From: RYN-133 sp036497285
Lineage (GTDB): Bacteria > Actinomycetota > Actinomycetes > Mycobacteriales > Jatrophihabitantaceae
Assembly (NCBI GenBank): GCA_036497285.1
Contig: DASXJR010000028.1
Span: forward strand, 1 to 53,255
Direction: 5' to 3'
Length of the DNA: 53,255 nt
Numbering within the stretch: position 1 is the stretch's first letter; each line of letters starts with the position of its first letter. The notes under the pieces were generated by a model that made no database searches, was not told the DNA's origin, and saw only the letters and a list, made by a program, of their open reading frames with translations. A program made the position numbers and the translations under genes. Below are positions 8,491-16,721 of this stretch, in pieces.

Positions 8491-9339
8491 TCAGGCCTGT
8501 CGGAAGATCTGCCGCTGGCGACCGAGATGGTCGATCTCCAGCTCGACCACGTCACCGTCGCGCAGATACGGCGTGCCCGGGCGTCCCATCGCTACGCCGG
8601 CGGGCGTACCGGTGTTGATCACGTCGCCCGGATAGAGCGTCATGAATTGGCTCAGGTACCAGACCAGATGCGCCACCCCGAAGATCATGTTCTTCGTGTT
8701 GCCGTCCTGGCGCAGTTCCCCGTTGACCCACAGCCGGGTGCCGAGCGCCTGCGGGTCCGCGATCTCGTCGGCGGTGGCGATCCACGGGCCGAACGGGTTG
8801 AACGTCTCGCAGTTCTTGCCCTTGTCCCACTGTCCGCCGCGCTCGATCTGGAACTCGCGCTCGGAGACGTCGTTGCTGATCGCGTACCCCGCGATGTGCT
8901 CGCGCGCCGCCTCGGGCGATTCGAGATAACGCGCGGTCGTGCCGATGACCACGGCCAGTTCCACCTCGTAGTCGGTCTTGGTCGAGGCGCGCGGAATGAG
9001 CACGTCGTCGGACGCGCCGACGACGGTATCCGGCGCCTTCATGAACAAGATCGGCTCTGGCGGCGGCGTAGCCCCGGTCTCCTCGGCATGGTCGACGTAG
9101 TTCAGCCCGATGCACACGATCTTCCCGATCGAGGCCAACGGCGGGGCGAAATCTGCCGGCGGGTCCACCGCCGGGAGCGTGCCGGCCGCGACGGCCGCGC
9201 TGATCCGCGCCAGCGTGTCGGCGTCCAGCGTCGCGCCGGTGATCTCGTCGGTGATCGGCCGCAGATCGAACCATCGTCCGTCGTGTGCGACGACGGGCGT
9301 CGCGTCGCCGTTGCTGGTTCTGCTTCGGGCGAGGTACAT
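8491..9339 (-). CDS. Fumarylacetoacetate hydrolase-family protein (diketo-acid hydrolase type)
   Basis: This 282-aa FAH-fold enzyme has the core sequence KIVCIGLNYVDHAEETG, then DYEVELAVVIG, GYAISNDVSEREFQ, KNCETFNPFGPWI and INTGTPAGVAMG. The His of YVDHAEE and the E-V-E-L segment give the metal and catalytic site of ureidoglycolate lyase/2,4-diketo-3-deoxy-L-fuconate hydrolase-like members. It probably cleaves or hydrates a 2-keto or 2,4-diketo acid from sugar oxidation. It sits 33 bp after glucarate dehydratase and is coupled to the SDR. The exact substrate cannot be read from sequence. Confidence 0.85.
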   Translation of the reverse strand: MYLARSRTSNGDATPVVAHDGRWFDLRPITDEITGATLDADTLARISAAVAAGTLPAVDPPADFAPPLASIGKIVCIGLNYVDHAEETGATPPPEPILFMKAPDTVVGASDDVLIPRASTKTDYEVELAVVIGTTARYLESPEAAREHIAGYAISNDVSEREFQIERGGQWDKGKNCETFNPFGPWIATADEIADPQALGTRLWVNGELRQDGNTKNMIFGVAHLVWYLSQFMTLYPGDVINTGTPAGVAMGRPGTPYLRDGDVVELEIDHLGRQRQIFRQA

Positions 9340-9372
9340 GCGGCTCTCTCTCGGGTCGGATTTCGGTTTCGA

Positions 9373-10641
9373 TCAGAGCCCGGACGCCGGTCGGTAATCC
9401 GGCTCGAAGCGTCGACGGTATCCGGTGTCGTCGCGGGTGCGAACATCACAGCGCAGGTATTGGTCGTGCATCCGCTCCAGCGCGTCCACATCGAGTTCGA
9501 CGCCGAGACCGGGCGTGCTCGGCACCGGCACCGCGCCGTCGACGAAACGCAGTGTGCCCGCGACGACGACGTCCTCGTCCGGGTCCTTCCACGGCCAGTG
9601 CGTGTCGCAGGCGTAGGTCAGTCCCGGTGTGGCAGCGCCGAGGTGTGTCATCGCAGCCAGGCTGATCCCCAGGTGGGAGTTGGAGTGCATCGACAGGCCG
9701 AGTCCGAAGGTGTCGCACAATCCGGCGAGCAGCTTCGACCGGGTCAGTCCGCCCCAGAAGTGGTGATCGGACAGCACGATCCCCACGGCGTCGACCCGGA
9801 CCGCCTCGGGTACCTGATCGAACGAGACGACACACATGTTCGTGGCGAGCGGCATCGGCACGGCTCGGGCGACTTCGGCCATGCCGGCGAGGCCCGGGAC
9901 GGGATCCTCGAGATATTCGAGCACGCCGTCCAGGCGCCGTCCCACCTCGATCGCCGTCGGCACCGACCAGGCCGCGTTCGGGTCCAGCCGCAGCGGCGCG
10001 TCGGGGAAGGCCGCGCGCAGGGCGAGGATCGCGTCGACCTCGTCGCAGGGTGGGAGCACGCCGCCCTTCAACTTGATCGCGCCGAACCCGTACTCGGCCA
10101 CGATCTGCTGTGCCTGTGCCACGATCCCGTCCGTGTCGAGCGCCGCGCCGAAGCGGTCGTCGCTCTCCCCCGGGTGCGCAGCCCACTTGTAGAACAGATA
10201 GGCGCTGTACGGCACCGCGGCGCGGACGGCTCCGCCGAGCAGGTCACTGACCGGCCGGCCGATCGCACGCCCCTGCGCGTCGAGGCAAGCGACTTCGAAG
10301 GCGGCGAAGACCCGGTCGACGGTGCCGGTGCGGGTCGCCTGCCCGGTGAGACCGTGCCGGTCGTTACGCGTTGCCCCACCGAGCGATGTCGCCACCTGCT
10401 GCCGCAGTTCGTTGACCGCGAACACGTCGAACCCGATCACCTGCGGCACGAGGCGCTGCAGCAGCTCGAGATGGTCGGCGTCGCCGTAGGTTTCGCCCAA
10501 TCCGACGATGCCGGCGTCCGTGTGCAGCTGCACGATCGCGCGCAATGCGAACTGCTCGTGCACCCCGACCGCGTTCAACAGCGGCGGGTCCCGAAACGCC
10601 ACCGGTGTGATCACGACACGGGTGATGCGCAGCGCGGTCAC
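9373..10641 (-). CDS. gudD: Glucarate dehydratase (enolase superfamily)
   Basis: This 422-aa enolase-superfamily enzyme removes water from D-glucarate to give 5-keto-4-deoxyglucarate. Its segments RDPPLLNAVGVHEQFALRAI, KLKGG (Lys190/Lys192), RLDPNAAW (Asp220, Asn222), YLEDP, ATNMCV, SDHHFWGG and SMHSNSHLG (His323) follow the glucarate-dehydratase order. The GTG start at 10641 overlaps the kdgD stop as GTGA, so the dehydratase and its downstream enzyme are translationally coupled. It could also accept idarate or a related aldarate. The pairing with kdgD and KGSADH strongly supports the role. Confidence 0.88.
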   Translation of the reverse strand: MTALRITRVVITPVAFRDPPLLNAVGVHEQFALRAIVQLHTDAGIVGLGETYGDADHLELLQRLVPQVIGFDVFAVNELRQQVATSLGGATRNDRHGLTGQATRTGTVDRVFAAFEVACLDAQGRAIGRPVSDLLGGAVRAAVPYSAYLFYKWAAHPGESDDRFGAALDTDGIVAQAQQIVAEYGFGAIKLKGGVLPPCDEVDAILALRAAFPDAPLRLDPNAAWSVPTAIEVGRRLDGVLEYLEDPVPGLAGMAEVARAVPMPLATNMCVVSFDQVPEAVRVDAVGIVLSDHHFWGGLTRSKLLAGLCDTFGLGLSMHSNSHLGISLAAMTHLGAATPGLTYACDTHWPWKDPDEDVVVAGTLRFVDGAVPVPSTPGLGVELDVDALERMHDQYLRCDVRTRDDTGYRRRFEPDYRPASGL

Positions 10642-11612
10642 GGTGCGGCAGCGAGCACGAGGCCGGTGGCGACGATTCGCTCGAGCTCGTCGAGGTGCTC
10701 GCGCGACGGGTCGACCAGCGGCGGGCGCACCCCGCCGACCTGCTGCCCCTGCAGGCGTGCCGCCGCCTTGACCAAGGAGACGGCATAGCCAGGCACCTTG
10801 CGGCGCAGCGTCACCAACGGCACGAAGAACTCGGACACCAGCCGCTGCACCGCCACAGCATCGTCGGCGACCAGAGCGCGGTAGAAGGCGTGCGATATCT
10901 CGGGTGCGAAGCAGAACGCCGCCGACGAGTACAGCCGTACGCCCATGCCGTAGTAGGCGGGCGCGGTCAGCTCGGCGGTGGGCAGGCCGTTGAAGAAGTC
11001 GAACCTGCGGTTGCCGGCGCGGGCGCGTACCGCGGCGATGATGCGGGTCAACAGGTCGAGATCGCCCACGCCGTCCTTGAGGCCGATGACGTTCGGGATG
11101 TCGACCAGTTGTGCGGCCGACTGCGGGTCGAAGACCGCGTTGTTCCGGTGATAGACGATCACCGGAAGGTCGGCCGCAGCTGCCACGGCGCTGCAGTACG
11201 TCACCAACCCGGCGGGTGGCGTCTCGACCAAGTACGGCGGCAGCAGCAGGATCCCGTCGGCTCCGGCCTGTGCAGCGGCGCGGACCTGCTCGATGGCGAG
11301 GGGCAACGGTCCGCCGGCGCCGGCGAACACCGGCACGCGTCCGGCGGTCGTCTCGACCGCCGTCGAGACGACGGTGCGGTGCTCGTCCGGCGACAACGCG
11401 TGGAATTCGCCGGTGCCGCACGCCGCGAACACGGCGCCCGGCCCGGCACCGACGCCCCGGTCGATGTGATCGGCCAGCGCCTTCTCGTCGAGTTCGAGGC
11501 CGTTGTCGAACGGCGTGAGCGGGAAGAAGAGCACGCCGTCCAGAGCAACGAAGTCGTTCTGCTCAGCCACGACCTGCCCGCCAGTGCTCGTTTTCGACGA
11601 CTGCCTCGTCAT
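10638..11612 (-). CDS. kdgD: 5-dehydro-4-deoxyglucarate dehydratase
   Basis: This 324-aa DHDPS/NAL-fold lyase converts 5-keto-4-deoxyglucarate to 2,5-dioxopentanoate plus water and CO2. Visible are FFPLTPFD, the ACGTGEF loop, Tyr154 in VIVYHRNN and the Schiff-base Lys179 in VIGLKDGVGD. It is the first gene of the minus-strand sugar-acid operon and precedes glucarate dehydratase with a 4-bp overlap. The ATG at 11612 has no obvious ribosome site; a GTG at 11570, giving 310 residues, is equally likely and closer to the usual length of about 300. Confidence 0.88.
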   Translation of the reverse strand: MTRQSSKTSTGGQVVAEQNDFVALDGVLFFPLTPFDNGLELDEKALADHIDRGVGAGPGAVFAACGTGEFHALSPDEHRTVVSTAVETTAGRVPVFAGAGGPLPLAIEQVRAAAQAGADGILLLPPYLVETPPAGLVTYCSAVAAAADLPVIVYHRNNAVFDPQSAAQLVDIPNVIGLKDGVGDLDLLTRIIAAVRARAGNRRFDFFNGLPTAELTAPAYYGMGVRLYSSAAFCFAPEISHAFYRALVADDAVAVQRLVSEFFVPLVTLRRKVPGYAVSLVKAAARLQGQQVGGVRPPLVDPSREHLDELERIVATGLVLAAAP

Positions 11613-11822
11613 TGAGTGGATCGTACTTCGACAGCGCGCCGCGCGATCTCGTCAGGTATGCCCGCACGCCGGGAGCCCCGCGTACCCGACCGCTTGCCCG
11701 GCGGTCGGCAGCACGTCGAAACAGTGGTTTGAAGATCAACAATGACGTTGCCGCATGCAAAGCCGCGATGGGACGGATTGGTTGGAGCGTGGCGGTCCGC
11801 CGGTTCGGGTAGGTGGCTAACC
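11613..11822. promoter_or_regulatory. Divergent intergenic region between sugar-acid operon and oxidoreductase
   Basis: This 210-bp spacer must carry the promoters of the minus-strand kdgD operon and of the plus-strand phytoene-dehydrogenase-like gene. A small inverted repeat CAAC-N6-GTTG lies at 11737-11750 in the least GC-rich part and could be an operator. No regulator gene is adjacent and no convincing -35/-10 pair stands out, so the operator idea is weak. Confidence 0.25.
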
Positions 11823-13445
11823 ATGAAGCGACGCGCGCGCGGGCCAGGGCCCGACGCAGTCGTCATCGGCGCCGGACACAACGGCCTGGTGGCGGCGAAC
11901 CTGCTGGTCGACGCAGGCTGGGACGTCGTCGTCTGCGAAGCCCAGCCGCGCGCGGGCGGCGCCGTCGCCACCGCCGAAGTGACCGTGCCCGGCTTCAAAT
12001 CGGATTTGTTCAGCGCCTTCTATCCGCTCGCCGCGGCGTCGCCCGTCATTCAAGCCTTGGAGCTGGACAAAGACGGCCTCGCCTGGTCGAGGGCGCCGGC
12101 CGTGCTCACCCACCTGTTGCCGGACGGTCGGTCGGTGACCCTGTGGCAGGACGCGTCCCGCACCGCCGAGTCGTTCGCACAATTCGCCCCGCCCGACGGT
12201 GACGCGTGGTTACGCATCACCGGACAGTGGGATCGCATCGGCGATGCGGTGCTCGAGGTGTTGCTGAGACCGTTCCCCCCGGTCGCATCGCTCGCCCGGC
12301 TGCTGAAACGGCTCGGCATCGACGAGGCGATCCGACTCGCGCGGCTGGCGGCACAGCCCGTCCGCCGCTTCGGCGAGGAGAACTTCGCCGGTGAAGGCGC
12401 GCCGATGTTGTTCGCCGGCAACGCATTGCACGCAGACCTACCGCCCGACGGAGCCGGCAGCGCCGCCTTCGGTTGGTTGCTGACGATGCTCGGCCACGCG
12501 CACGGGTTCCCGGTGCCGGTCGGGGGTGCCGCCGGCCTGGTGGACGCGCTGGTCCGACGCCTGCGTCGTTCCGGCGGCGAACTGCGCCTGGCCACCCCCG
12601 TCCGGGGCATCACGGTCGGTGCCGACGGAGCCGACGGCGTCGTCCTGGAAAGCGGCGAGACGATCAAGGCCCGTCGGGCTGTTTTGGCCGACGTCGCCGC
12701 GCCTGCCCTGTTCGGCATGGTCGACCAATCGCTGCTGCCCGCACGGTTCAAGGCCGACCTCACCAAGTTCCAGTGGGACGCGCCGACGCTCAAGATCGAC
12801 TGGGCGCTGGACCGCCCGGTGCCGTGGACGGACGACGCCGCGCGGCAGTCCGGCACCGTGCACCTCGACGTCGACATGAACGGGCTCACCGACTACGCCG
12901 CGGACCTGGCGGCGCAGCGCATCCCGCAACGCCCGTTCGTGTTGTTCGGCCAGATGACAACCGCAGATCCGTCCCGCTCCCCCGCGGGTACGGAGTCCGC
13001 GTGGGGCTACACCCACCTGCCGCGCGGTGTCCCGATCACCGACGAGATCATCGACACGCAGGTCGACCGGGTGCGCAGCCAGGTCGAGGCGCACGCACCG
13101 GGCTTCAGCACGACCATCCTCGACCAACACGTCCAGGCACCGGCAGATCTGCAGCACAACAACGCCAACCTCGTCGACGGGGCGATCAACGGCGGAACAG
13201 CCCAACTGCATCAGCAGCTGGTGTTCCGTCCCGTACCCGGACTCGGTGGGGCGGCCACGCCGATCGACCGGTTGTTCCTCGCCGGCTCGTCAGCGCACCC
13301 CGGCGGCGGCGTACACGGGGCCTGCGGGTCGAACGCCGCACGCGCCGCGCTGACAAGAGCTCGGTACACGGGCGGAGCGCGACGGCGCACGCAAGAGGCG
13401 TTGTTACGCCGGATCTACCGCGATGACGACCGACCGAGGATCTGA
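11823..13445 (+). CDS. Phytoene dehydrogenase-like FAD-dependent oxidoreductase
   Basis: From the ATG at 11823 the protein has 540 residues. It opens with a dinucleotide-binding fold (VIGAGHNGLVAANLL, then EAQPRAGGA) and ends with the FAD-contacting segment FLAGSSAHPGGGVHGACG, the layout of CrtI-type/RetSat-like NAD(P)/FAD oxidoreductases. The usual role is desaturation or isomerisation of polyprenoid or related hydrophobic substrates. No carotenoid synthase is nearby, so the substrate is unknown. The upstream frame to 11742 is not conserved-looking; AGGTGG stands a few bases before the chosen start. The SRPBCC gene follows after 14 bp and is probably cotranscribed. Confidence 0.82.
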   Translation: MKRRARGPGPDAVVIGAGHNGLVAANLLVDAGWDVVVCEAQPRAGGAVATAEVTVPGFKSDLFSAFYPLAAASPVIQALELDKDGLAWSRAPAVLTHLLPDGRSVTLWQDASRTAESFAQFAPPDGDAWLRITGQWDRIGDAVLEVLLRPFPPVASLARLLKRLGIDEAIRLARLAAQPVRRFGEENFAGEGAPMLFAGNALHADLPPDGAGSAAFGWLLTMLGHAHGFPVPVGGAAGLVDALVRRLRRSGGELRLATPVRGITVGADGADGVVLESGETIKARRAVLADVAAPALFGMVDQSLLPARFKADLTKFQWDAPTLKIDWALDRPVPWTDDAARQSGTVHLDVDMNGLTDYAADLAAQRIPQRPFVLFGQMTTADPSRSPAGTESAWGYTHLPRGVPITDEIIDTQVDRVRSQVEAHAPGFSTTILDQHVQAPADLQHNNANLVDGAINGGTAQLHQQLVFRPVPGLGGAATPIDRLFLAGSSAHPGGGVHGACGSNAARAALTRARYTGGARRRTQEALLRRIYRDDDRPRI

Positions 13446-13459
13446 GCAAGGGAGCACTC

Positions 13460-13900
13460 ATGTCGACGCTGTCCACGCACATCAAGGCCTCACCCAGTGA
13501 GGTCTTCGCGGTACTCGCCGACGGCTGGACCTACAGCAACTGGGTGGTCGGCACGTCGCACATCCGTGCGGTCGAGGATCAGTGGCCGGCGCCCGGATCG
13601 ACCCTGCACCACGCCGTCGGCGCCTGGCCCCTGATCACACGTGACAAAACCGTGGTTCAGTCCGTCACGCCGGAACGCGAAATCGTCCTGCGCGCTCGCG
13701 GCTCCCAGCTGGGTGAGGCGGTCGTGACGATCGAGCTGCGCGACGATGCCGACGGGTGCGCGGTGACGATGCACGAGACGCCGATCTCGGGCCTGGGACG
13801 CTGGCTGCACAACCCGGTCAACGAAGCGCTGCTGACCAAGCGCAACCAGGAAAGCCTGCGGCGGCTGCGAGCGACGGTCGAACGGCGAACCGAGGCGTAA
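13460..13900 (+). CDS. SRPBCC-family (START-like) protein
   Basis: This 146-aa protein has the helix-grip layout of polyketide-cyclase/START-like proteins: an N-terminal strand with SPSEVFAVLADGWTYSNWVVG, alternating strands, and a long amphipathic C-terminal helix from about residue 115. Such proteins bind hydrophobic ligands in a central cavity. The start has GGGAG seven bases upstream. Its position directly after a CrtI-like oxidoreductase suggests that the two act on the same lipophilic compound. No catalytic residues can be pointed to. Confidence 0.78.
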   Translation: MSTLSTHIKASPSEVFAVLADGWTYSNWVVGTSHIRAVEDQWPAPGSTLHHAVGAWPLITRDKTVVQSVTPEREIVLRARGSQLGEAVVTIELRDDADGCAVTMHETPISGLGRWLHNPVNEALLTKRNQESLRRLRATVERRTEA

Positions 13901-13948
13901 CCCACCAACGGTCCTTCTGCGCACCGCACCGCTGCCGCCGCGCATGCT

Positions 13949-14021
13949 CCGACAGTGGTCAGTTGGAGCGCACAGTGGTCAGTTGCAACTGACCACTGTG
14001 CCCGAAACTGACCACTGTCGG
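13949..14021. repeat. Nested palindrome made of four copies of a 13-bp unit
   Basis: The unit ACAGTGGTCAGTT occurs at 13952-13964 and 13972-13984 in direct orientation, and as its reverse complement at 13987-13999 and 14006-14018. The inner pair forms a perfect 30-bp palindrome (13971-14000). The outer pair forms perfect 16-bp arms (13949-13964 and 14006-14021). The only unpaired parts are the short spacers 13965-13970 and 14001-14005. No T-tract follows. The layout resembles the multiple end repeats of an IS21-like element with its interior lost, but it could also be a strong terminator or protein-binding site. Confidence 0.9.
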
Positions 14022-14105
14022 GGACGCCAGCCGTTTCGGCGCGACGAAAGTCGGGTAGACGACCGACATAGGACAACGCGCGGAATCGACTGCGGAAGGA
14101 GCGCG

Positions 14106-14345
14106 ATGAAACTGGCGCCGAGCTTTGCTCTGCTCGTGATCGGCTGCATCCTCACGTTCGCCGTGAACGCGCACCCGTCCGGGTTCAACATCAGGATCGC
14201 CGGTGCGATCCTCATGCTCGCCGGCATCGCCGCAGTCGCGTACAGCCTGTCCCGGGAGAACAAGCAGCGTCGTACCGACGTCATCTCCGAACCCGGTCAC
14301 ACCATCTATCTCGAGCCGGCCGAGCGCGACTCCGAGCGGTACTGA
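14106..14345 (+). CDS. Small two-helix membrane protein (DUF6458-like)
   Basis: This 79-aa protein has two hydrophobic helices (about residues 5-20 and 30-47), the core SGFNIRIAGAILMLAG, then RRTDV and a polar tail. AAGGAG at 14095-14100 sits at good distance before the ATG. The protein at 38514 is a paralogue with the same LTFA-x-N...GFNI...G-x-ILM...RRTDV pattern. The family is common in actinobacteria and its function is unknown. Confidence 0.78.
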   Translation: MKLAPSFALLVIGCILTFAVNAHPSGFNIRIAGAILMLAGIAAVAYSLSRENKQRRTDVISEPGHTIYLEPAERDSERY

Positions 14346-14364
14346 CCGCCGGGCGGGACGCAAG

Positions 14365-14991
14365 GTGGGACGGCAGACCGAACCGGCTCGTCCGCCGGAT
14401 TCGACCTCCTTGGACGTGCTTCGGGAGGCCGCAGCGACCTGCACCGCCTGCGATCTTGCCGGCCCCGCCACCCAGACCGTGTTCGGCGAGGGGCCGCGCA
14501 GCGCGCGAGTCATGCTGGTCGGCGAGCAGCCGGGAGATCAAGAAGACCGCTCCGGGCAGCCGTTCGCCGGTCCCGCCGGACGACTGCTGGACCGAGCACT
14601 CGAGCAGTCCGGAATCAAGCGGAACGGCGTTTACGTGACCAACGCCGTCAAACACTTCCGGTTCGAACGAGCGACGCGTGGCAAGCAGCGGCTGCACAAG
14701 AGCCCGACCACGACGCAGATCCGCATTTGTGCACCCTGGTTGCATGCCGAGGTCCGCTCGGTGAAACCGGAGTTGCTGATCGCACTCGGCGCGACGGCGG
14801 CGAAGTCGCTGAGTGGTTCGGCGTTTCGCATCACCGAAGCTCGCGGCCAATTACGCAGCGTCGAGATCGATCAGATGTCGATCCCCTTTCTCGCTACGAT
14901 CCATCCCTCCGCTGTGCTGCGCGCTGAGGATCGCGAGGCTGCGATGGCGCGTCTCGTCGGCGATCTCACGGTCGCGTCTCAGGCCCTGTGA
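14365..14991 (+). CDS. UdgX-type uracil-DNA glycosylase/uracil-DNA binding protein
   Basis: From the GTG at 14365 the protein has 208 residues. It contains a CTAC iron-sulfur pair (Cys26, Cys29), GEQPGDQED (53-61), PFAGPAGRLLDRAL, YVTNAVKHF and a C-terminal TIHPSA motif, all typical of UdgX. UdgX attacks uracil in DNA and its loop histidine becomes covalently attached to the abasic site. That loop, KRRIH in characterised members, reads KQRLH here, with His111 retained and one arginine and one isoleucine changed. The start is chosen because the upstream frame overlaps the DUF6458-like gene and is not protein-like; TTG at 14409 is possible. Confidence 0.85.
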   Translation: MGRQTEPARPPDSTSLDVLREAAATCTACDLAGPATQTVFGEGPRSARVMLVGEQPGDQEDRSGQPFAGPAGRLLDRALEQSGIKRNGVYVTNAVKHFRFERATRGKQRLHKSPTTTQIRICAPWLHAEVRSVKPELLIALGATAAKSLSGSAFRITEARGQLRSVEIDQMSIPFLATIHPSAVLRAEDREAAMARLVGDLTVASQAL

Positions 14992-15030
14992 ATCTGATTG
15001 GGCAACCGGTCGTGCGGGTACCAGCGGGGT

Positions 15031-15213
15031 ATGTCCGAGACGAACAACGACCCCGCCATCGACGAGGTCATGACACCGACCGAGACGCCGCATCCGGACC
15101 GCAGCGAACACGCGAAGACCCCGCACCGGGTCGACGACGACGAGCTCGCCGAGCGGACTGAGCACGAGCAGGGACAGGTCGACTCCGCCGAGGCCCGCGA
15201 GCGGGACACCTAG
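15031..15213 (+). CDS. Small acidic hypothetical protein
   Basis: This 60-aa frame (MSETNNDPAIDEVM...) is very rich in Asp, Glu, His and Arg and has no hydrophobic segment, so it is likely a disordered soluble protein. It lies between udgX and another hypothetical gene, whose ATG follows two bases after its stop. The in-frame ATG at 14998 would add 11 residues. I do not recognise a family. Confidence 0.45.
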   Translation: MSETNNDPAIDEVMTPTETPHPDRSEHAKTPHRVDDDELAERTEHEQGQVDSAEARERDT

Positions 15214-15215
15214 GC

Positions 15216-15623
15216 ATGCTCGCAGACCTGCTTCCAGACCCGGTCAAGCGCTACGTCGGCGGCCCTTACCGGGTGTTCCGGCACTCATTGGCGACTGTCG
15301 ATGCGCGGCTTCCCGAGCGCTCGCTGCTACGGGCGGTCACCGGCACGGCACTCGCGGTCACCGACCGCCTCGGCCCGCTGGTGCAGCCCACCGTCGAGCC
15401 GGGCGCGCCCGGGCCGTCCGAGTCGTCGATCGAGACCGACGGCCCCGGCTCTGCCGGCGCCGACGACCCGGACGTAGCCCGCGAGCGCGAGGCCGACCTC
15501 GCGGAAAGCCGCAAGCACCGACAGCAAGGCGCTGCACGCGCGAACAAGAACCTCGACACGATCAGCCAAGACGTCGCGCGCTCGGAAGCCATTTCCGACG
15601 CCCGCGAACACCGCGAGCCCTAG
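15216..15623 (+). CDS. Hypothetical protein
   Basis: This is a 135-aa frame whose first half (LPDPVKRYVGGPYRVFRHSLATVDARLPERSLLRAVTG) looks folded and partly amphipathic, while the second half is Pro/Gly/Ser/Asp-rich and then highly charged (Arg/Glu/Ala), probably disordered or coiled. It starts two bases after the preceding small gene, suggesting one operon. No family is recognised and no function is proposed. Confidence 0.5.
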   Translation: MLADLLPDPVKRYVGGPYRVFRHSLATVDARLPERSLLRAVTGTALAVTDRLGPLVQPTVEPGAPGPSESSIETDGPGSAGADDPDVAREREADLAESRKHRQQGAARANKNLDTISQDVARSEAISDAREHREP

Positions 15624-15650
15624 CGGCTCGAAACCTTGTAGGGCGGCAGA

Positions 15651-16247
15651 ATGACCACCATTGGACGGAACCGGTTTCCGGTGATCGCGCTGTGCTCGTC
15701 CGCCGGCGGCGTCGACGCCACCGCAGAGATCCTGGCGGAGCTACCGCCGGAGTTTCCCGGCGCGCTGATCGTCGCGCAGCACCGCTCGCCGGAGGGCCGC
15801 AGCCGCCTGCCGGAGGTGCTCGGTCGCCGCACGGCGCTGGTCGTGCAGCGCGCGCACGACCGCGACGTACTCAGCCCCGGGCATGTGTCTGTCGTCCCCG
15901 AGGCGAAGCACATGGTCGTCGGACCGGACGACCGGATCAGACTGATCGATGTCGACGGATTGCCGCCGGCCCGTCCTTCGGCCGATCTCCTTCTCAGCAC
16001 CATGGCGGTGACGCTCGGCAGCCGGGCGATCGCTGTCGTGCTGACCGGTGCCGGCCATGACGGCGCGATCGGCGCCCAAGCGATCACCGCGTTCGACGGA
16101 CGCGTGCTGGTGCAGGACGCCGAGTCCGCCGAAAGCCGCGGCATGCCGTCATCGGTGATCTTGCTCGACCGGCCGGAGGCCGCGCTGTCGCCGGCGGCGA
16201 TCGCAAAATGGCTGCTCGAGACGATCTGTGCCGGTACCGCACCCTGA
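15651..16247 (+). CDS. CheB methylesterase-domain protein without receiver domain
   Basis: The 198-aa protein is a lone CheB catalytic domain. The nucleophile is in CSSAGG (Ser16/Ser17), the histidine in VAQHRS (His44), and the acidic residue in LTGAGHDGAIG (Asp137). CheB removes methyl groups from, or deamidates, glutamate/glutamine residues of chemoreceptors. No CheY-like receiver, CheR, receptor or flagellar gene is present in the window, so it is probably an orphan acting on another target. Its TGA abuts the stop of the convergent gene. Confidence 0.85.
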   Translation: MTTIGRNRFPVIALCSSAGGVDATAEILAELPPEFPGALIVAQHRSPEGRSRLPEVLGRRTALVVQRAHDRDVLSPGHVSVVPEAKHMVVGPDDRIRLIDVDGLPPARPSADLLLSTMAVTLGSRAIAVVLTGAGHDGAIGAQAITAFDGRVLVQDAESAESRGMPSSVILLDRPEAALSPAAIAKWLLETICAGTAP

Positions 16248-16721
16248 TCAGGTTCGGTGCTGCATCGCGCGCAGGGCCGCCACGGTGACCAAGCCGTACG
16301 CGGCATGCGGAATCGCATCTGACGCCCAGTCGGTCGTGGACCACTGCTTCGGGTCGGTCAGGCCGAGCTTCGTCAAGGGCAGGTCACTCGCCGCCATTGC
16401 CACCCCGCCGACGGCGAGGCCCGCAAAGGCGCGCGGCAGGCGGGTCAGTGCCGGGCCGAGCAGTCCGGCGACCGCGCCGACGCCGAGGCCCGTGGCGATC
16501 CCCAGCAACGCGGCGGTGGCTTCGCGCCGATTGTCCTTGTCGTCGCCCTCGCCCGGGATCGGACGATCAGCCTTCTCGACGAGGAGGTCGACCGCCTTGC
16601 CCGGAATTTCACTGGCCGGACGAGCTCGCAGCACCATGTCCAGATACGTCGCCGCGTTGAGCGCCGTCGTGCCGGCCGCACCGGCAACCAGCCCGTGACC
16701 TACGGCTCGCAAGATTCCCAC
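16248..16721 (-). CDS. Small membrane-associated hypothetical protein
   Basis: From the GTG at 16721 the protein has 157 residues. It has Ala/Gly-rich hydrophobic stretches near the N-terminus, in the middle (LLGIATGLGVGAVAGLLG) and near the C-terminus, with a polar charged loop between the first two (EKADRPIPGEGDDKDNRRE). The start at 16721 has AAGG nine bases upstream; GTG at 16730 is also possible, and a longer frame to 16823 seems unlikely. It may be a glycine-zipper-like membrane protein, but I do not recognise a named family. Confidence 0.55.
   Translation of the reverse strand: MGILRAVGHGLVAGAAGTTALNAATYLDMVLRARPASEIPGKAVDLLVEKADRPIPGEGDDKDNRREATAALLGIATGLGVGAVAGLLGPALTRLPRAFAGLAVGGVAMAASDLPLTKLGLTDPKQWSTTDWASDAIPHAAYGLVTVAALRAMQHRT

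Noticed and set aside
8437..10788. 783-codon plus-strand frame antisense to the sugar-acid operon
   Set aside because: Long antisense frames are common in high-GC genomes; it has Arg/Gly/Asp/His shadow composition and lies fully over well-identified genes.
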